Source of the DNA: Ardenticatenales bacterium
GTDB lineage: Bacteria; Chloroflexota; Anaerolineae; Promineifilales; Promineifilaceae
DNA: 64,000 bases
Assembly (NCBI GenBank): GCA_020634575.1
Contig: JACKBM010000009.1
Span: 62,001 to 126,000 of the forward strand
Reading direction: 5' to 3'
Position numbers and translations under genes: made by a program
Notes under the pieces: model-generated
What the model saw: the letters and a program-made list of their open reading frames with translations, nothing else
Database searches by the model: none
What the model was told of the DNA's origin: nothing
Shown: in pieces, positions 60,796 through 64,000 of the stretch
How positions within the stretch are numbered: the stretch's first letter is position 1
Layout of the letters: each line of letters starts with the position of its first letter

Positions 60796-61386
60796 GTCAT
60801 CCCGACCGCCCTATACATCACCAGTGAGCCCAACACGGCCAAGGGAGGGATCTCTACGCCCCCGTACTAACATCACCAGCCAACCATTCGCACACCCACC
60901 GCTGGTCTACCGGCCGATTTGCCACCCTTCCCCCAACTACCTTCACACATAACCGCCAAACACCCAGCGAACAATGAACCCTGCAAGCAGTCCAATACTC
61001 ACATACATTGGCAACAACCCAATACCACCATCAAACCCAGCAACCATGATGACACAAGCAACACCCATCAGGCTCCCCGCCAAAGTCATCCGCAGAAGCT
61101 TCCTTTGCTTGCGCTCAGGTGGCTCTTCCTGGGCCTGGCCATCTCGGGGACCGTCACCTGGCCAATACATTTCAAAGAGAAGGTAAATGAGCACCAGGAA
61201 AGACGTAATGGGAAATACAAGTAATCGGAAGAGGTTCATGTTTCTGTGGTTTTACTGGGGCAAAGCTTATGCCATACGAGGCAATTAGCTTTAGCCATCG
61301 TCCGGCATGATAGCCATAGAGATTCCTCGCTAAGTCAGGGCAGGCGTTTGGGTAACGTGTAGGGCGCTCGGAATGACGGTGACGGG
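60796..61386. repeat. GTCATCCCGA repeats flanking a small membrane gene
   Basis: GTCATCCCGACCG at 60796-60808 and GAGGGATCTCT near 60845-60855 lie on the left of the minus-strand gene 60943-61239; CGCTCGGAATGACG near 61365-61378 lies on the right in inverted form. The same repeat family is at 204-262. The flanks 60783-60942 and 61240-61500 hold no other recognisable feature. Confidence 0.4.
60943..61239 (-). CDS. Small membrane protein of unknown family
   Basis: This 98-residue protein has helices at about 3-24 (LFRLLVFPITSFLVLIYLLF), 49-68 (LAGSLMGVACVIMVAGF) and 74-92 (LLPMYVSIGLLAGFIVRWVF), separated by a charged loop (GPRDGQAQEEPPERKQRKLL). The alternation of hydrophobic helices and positive-inside loops supports a real protein. 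There is no clear ribosome site. The gene is less GC-rich than its neighbours and is flanked by repeats, so it may have been acquired. Confidence 0.55.
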   Translation of the reverse strand: MNLFRLLVFPITSFLVLIYLLFEMYWPGDGPRDGQAQEEPPERKQRKLLRMTLAGSLMGVACVIMVAGFDGGIGLLPMYVSIGLLAGFIVRWVFGGYV

Positions 61387-61507
61387 GATGAGTGAGCCAG
61401 TTGGCCGGATAGCCGGTCGCAGTACTGACCTCCTATTTATCCCGCCCCGCGCTTGCCTTACGCTAACCCTGTTAACCCACCCCCATCGCCGCCTGAAATG
61501 AGCTCAT

Positions 61508-61534
61508 TTGCCGTACAGAATAGTTGAGTATACT
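61508..61534 (+). promoter_or_regulatory. Putative glgP promoter
   Basis: TTGCCG (61508-61513) and TATACT (61529-61534) are 15 nt apart, or 16 nt if the -35 is read as TTTGCC. The predicted start near 61541 leaves a leader of about 50 nt before the ATG at 61593. Confidence 0.45.
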
Positions 61535-61592
61535 ATCTGTGGCAAATACGATAGTTGTGGTAGCAACTTTTTCAACCAAGGAATCATTTAGT

Positions 61593-63725
61593 ATGAAACT
61601 GCCTTTTGCAGAGAAAGTACCCGAGAAAATCGGTCGCCTTCCTGAATTAGCCTACAATTTATGGTGGAGCTGGACGCCCGACGCGCGTGATCTGTTCCGC
61701 CGGCTGGATTACCCACTCTGGCGTAAGACCCAGCACAACCCCGTGCAAATGCTGGCCGAAATGAGCCAGGAAAAACTGCGTTCGGCCGCCGCCGATCCGG
61801 CCTTTTTCCGCCAATACAACAAGGTCATGCTCCAGTTTGACGCCATGATGAGTAATGGCGACGCCTGGTTTAGCCAGACCTACCCGGAGATGAAGGGGAA
61901 AACAATCGCCTACTTCTCCTTTGAATATGGCATCCATAATTCGCTGCCGATTTACTCTGGCGGTCTGGGCATTTTGTCTGGTGACCACGCCAAGGAGAGC
62001 AGCGACCTGGGCATCCCGCTGGTCGGGATTGGCTTCATGTACCCGCAGGGGTATTTCCGCCAGCGCATTCCATCCCACGGCTGGCAGGAAGCCATCTACG
62101 AGCAGCTTGATATCAGCAAAGCGCCCATCATGGCCGCCAAGGACAAAGATGGCAATGATCTGAAAGTCTCCGTGCGCATCGGCGACACGGAGGTTTGGGC
62201 CCGTTTCTGGCACATCAAGGTTGGCCGCACCAAGCTCTACCTGATGGATACGGACGTGGATGAAAATGATCCCTGGAATCGGGAGCTTTCGGCCCGGCTC
62301 TACTCGGGCGACGGCGACACCCGGCTGCGGCAGGAAATGTTGCTGGGTATCGGCGGCGTACGCGCCCTGCGCAAGTTGGGTTATGACCCGAGCGTCTGGC
62401 ACATGAACGAAGGCCATTCCGCCTTCCTGGTGCTGGAATGTATCCGCGAACGGGTTAAAGCGGGCGCCACCTATGACGAAGCCGTGGCGGCCGTGCGCCA
62501 TCAATCAATTTTCACGACCCACACGCCGGTACCGGCCGGTCACGACGCCTTCTCCTTCCACATGATGGAGAAATATTTCAGTGGCTATTGGGATGAACTT
62601 GGCCTGAGCCGGGAGCAGTTCCTGGAAATCGGCCGGCATGAGGAGCCCTGGGGCACGGCCTTCAACATGACCGTCCTGGCCCTGAAGATGTCCGGTCACT
62701 CCAATGGCGTCAGCCAGCTGCACGGCCAGGTCTCACGCGAGATGTGGCAGAAGGTCTGGAACGTCAGCAGCCCGGACGAGGTGCCGATTTCGGCCATCAC
62801 CAACGGCGTCCACGTGCCCACCTGGATCTCGCCGGAATATGATGAGCTTTTCCGCAAATACCTGGGCCCCAACTGGTTGCAACAGCAGGATGATCCCGCT
62901 CTCTGGACGCGTCTCGGCGAAATTCCCGACAACGTGCTCTGGGACACCCACATCAAACTCAAACAAAAGCTGCTGCACCGTATGCGTGAACGGGCCCGCA
63001 TTCGCTGGGTCGACGGCCGTAATGACACCACCCAGGTGCTGACCAACGGCACGCTCCTGGACCCGGATGCGCTGACCATCGGCTTTGCCCGGCGCTTCGC
63101 CACCTACAAGCGGGCGACGCTGGTCTTCCGCGACCTGGAACGGCTGCGCCGCCTGATGCTGGACGTCCACCGGCCGCTCCAGTTCATCTTCGCCGGCAAG
63201 GCGCACCCGGCTGATGACCCGGGCAAACACCTCATCCAGGCGATCTACAATCTGGCCAAGCACCACCAACTGGGCGGGCGCATCGCCTTCATCGAAGATT
63301 ACGATATGCATATGGGCCGCTACCTGAAAGCGGGCGTCGATGTCTGGCTAAACAACCCGCGCCGCCCCCGCGAGGCCAGCGGCACCAGCGGCATGAAGGC
63401 GGCCATCAACGGCGTGCCCAACATGAGCATCCTGGATGGCTGGTGGGTCGAAGGCTACAATGGCGCCAATGGCTGGGCGATTGGCAACAATGCCCTCCTC
63501 GACAATACCGAGGCCCAGGACGAGGCCGATGCCAACTCCATCTACCAGTTGCTGGAAGATGAGGTTATTCCGCTGTACTATGACCGGGATCGCGACGATA
63601 CGCCGCGAGGCTGGGTCGATATTATGCGTGAGAGCATCCGTTCGGTCGCCCCGCAATTCGGCATGCGCCGGATGCTGAAAGAGTATACCGAGCAGCTCTA
63701 CATTCCAGCGCTGACTGAAGAATAA
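61593..63725 (+). CDS. glgP: Alpha-glucan (glycogen/starch) phosphorylase
   Basis: This 710-residue GT35 enzyme releases glucose 1-phosphate from glycogen or maltodextrin. It is of the shorter type that begins with LPELAYNLWWSWTPDARDLF. It shows YFSFEYGIHNSLPIYSGGLG, LGIPLVGIGFMYPQGYFRQ, HMNEGHSAFL, ITNGVHVPTWI and the PLP lysine K602 in EASGTSGMKAAINGVPN. AAGGA is about 10 nt before ATG 61593; the ATG at 61524 would lie within the promoter. A perfect palindrome terminator follows. Confidence 0.95.
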   Translation: MKLPFAEKVPEKIGRLPELAYNLWWSWTPDARDLFRRLDYPLWRKTQHNPVQMLAEMSQEKLRSAAADPAFFRQYNKVMLQFDAMMSNGDAWFSQTYPEMKGKTIAYFSFEYGIHNSLPIYSGGLGILSGDHAKESSDLGIPLVGIGFMYPQGYFRQRIPSHGWQEAIYEQLDISKAPIMAAKDKDGNDLKVSVRIGDTEVWARFWHIKVGRTKLYLMDTDVDENDPWNRELSARLYSGDGDTRLRQEMLLGIGGVRALRKLGYDPSVWHMNEGHSAFLVLECIRERVKAGATYDEAVAAVRHQSIFTTHTPVPAGHDAFSFHMMEKYFSGYWDELGLSREQFLEIGRHEEPWGTAFNMTVLALKMSGHSNGVSQLHGQVSREMWQKVWNVSSPDEVPISAITNGVHVPTWISPEYDELFRKYLGPNWLQQQDDPALWTRLGEIPDNVLWDTHIKLKQKLLHRMRERARIRWVDGRNDTTQVLTNGTLLDPDALTIGFARRFATYKRATLVFRDLERLRRLMLDVHRPLQFIFAGKAHPADDPGKHLIQAIYNLAKHHQLGGRIAFIEDYDMHMGRYLKAGVDVWLNNPRRPREASGTSGMKAAINGVPNMSILDGWWVEGYNGANGWAIGNNALLDNTEAQDEADANSIYQLLEDEVIPLYYDRDRDDTPRGWVDIMRESIRSVAPQFGMRRMLKEYTEQLYIPALTEE

Positions 63726-63737
63726 CGATTGAGCATA

Positions 63738-63765
63738 GGGCGAGGGACCGGCCGGTCCCTCGCCC
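63738..63765. terminator. Perfect 28-bp palindrome after glgP
   Basis: GGGCGAGGGACCGG and its mirror CCGGTCCCTCGCCC form a perfect 28-nt palindrome with ACCGGCCGGT at its centre, 12 nt after the glgP stop. It could work as a terminator hairpin in either direction, although the T tract is short (TCCCTTCC). Confidence 0.7.
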
Positions 63766-63775
63766 TCCCTTCCTC

Positions 63776-64000
63776 ATGAAACCCTGGCTACGCCGTTTAC
63801 TCTACTTGCTAATTGTCCTGGTCTGGCTGCTGGTAATGGCCTTCCCCATTTTTGCCGTTGTGCTGGCCAGCCGCGGCGAAATTCAGCTGGGGGATGATCC
63901 GGCCAATAGCAGCCGCGTTTTCCTGATCCAGGAAGCTGATGCTGAAGGCATTGGTATCCAAACGATTCGGGAGACAGGTGACGACCTGGTCTGCAGCGAG
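63776..64000 (+). CDS. Membrane-anchored protein, N-terminal fragment
   Basis: The first 75 codons run off the right edge. It begins MKPWLRRLLYLLIVLVWLLV, a basic N-terminus and a long hydrophobic helix (signal anchor), followed by an outside region (ASRGEIQLGDDPANSSRVFL, IQEADAEGIGIQTIRETG). No family is visible in this part. It starts 10 nt after the glgP terminator. Confidence 0.65.
   Translation, partial: MKPWLRRLLYLLIVLVWLLVMAFPIFAVVLASRGEIQLGDDPANSSRVFLIQEADAEGIGIQTIRETGDDLVCSE

Overview
The window looks like chromosome from a GC-rich member of the Chloroflexota, most likely near the Anaerolineae or Ardenticatenia. This is an inference. It rests on lipoproteins with Thr/Pro-rich linkers, one carrying a C-x-LPCWW motif; a Gram-positive-type LexA box (GAAC-N4-GTTC) before recA; a split complex I cluster; and many large stand-alone ATPases. 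I saw no rRNA, tRNA, CRISPR array, integrase or transposase. Genes are dense and mostly housekeeping. The accessory content lies in two signalling islands (about 3.7-10.0 kb and 10.0-14.7 kb) and in many palindromic intergenic elements.

Layout. 0-3.5 kb: the 5' end of a GNAT gene, an XRE/MmyB-like regulator and a UvrD-like helicase. 3.7-10 kb: an AAA/STAND-type ATPase with a C-terminal OmpR-type winged helix, followed by a 1634-residue membrane protein with an outside FG-GAP/VCBS propeller and a related ATPase inside. 10-14.7 kb: SixA phosphatase, a protein-kinase-like protein with a zinc ribbon, a 16-bp tandem repeat, an isochorismatase-family hydrolase and a TerY-like von Willebrand A protein. 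The kinase and hydrolase genes have near-consensus sigma-70 promoters containing the same GTGT-N7-ACAC sites. 14.8-21.5 kb: a 36-residue membrane peptide, enolase, an orphan GAF-PAS histidine kinase, cysteine desulfurase and MnmA (a sulfur-relay pair). 21.7-26.3 kb: lipoprotein, small membrane protein, YtxH protein and a RelA/SpoT enzyme with a degraded hydrolase site. 26.9-37.4 kb: TldD/TldE, orphan McrB-like AAA, LysM-M23 peptidase, potassium channel, MurJ, recA and a two-S1-domain protein.

37.4-42.5 kb (minus strand): MoeA, HD hydrolase, RicT, an APS-kinase-like enzyme, an APH-like kinase and UspA. 42.8-51.0 kb: a cyclic 2,3-diphosphoglycerate synthetase-like enzyme, tandem Usp, SnoaL, an acyl-CoA/acetyl-CoA synthetase, then pyruvate-dehydrogenase-type E1alpha, E1beta, E2 and an acyl carrier protein in tightly coupled order. 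51.2-53.5 kb: divergent GH43/GH117-like hydrolase and enolase-superfamily enzyme. 54.9-59.5 kb (minus strand): iscX, nuoB, nuoCD, nuoI and mrp, uniting complex I subunits with Fe-S assembly factors. 59.6-64 kb: a tRNA-queuosine mannosyltransferase-like protein, a small membrane protein, alpha-glucan phosphorylase and a truncated membrane-anchored gene.

Two features cut across the window. The 10-bp palindrome ACCGGCCGGT occurs at least 33 times (about 0.2 expected by chance at about 60% GC), mostly inside genes and sometimes as a hairpin core, like HIP1 of cyanobacteria or an uptake sequence. There are also at least seven large imperfect inverted-repeat elements between genes. The best candidates for an undescribed system are the kinase/hydrolase/vWA regulon at 10.0-14.7 kb and the paired membrane-sensor and DNA-binding ATPases at 3.7-10.0 kb.
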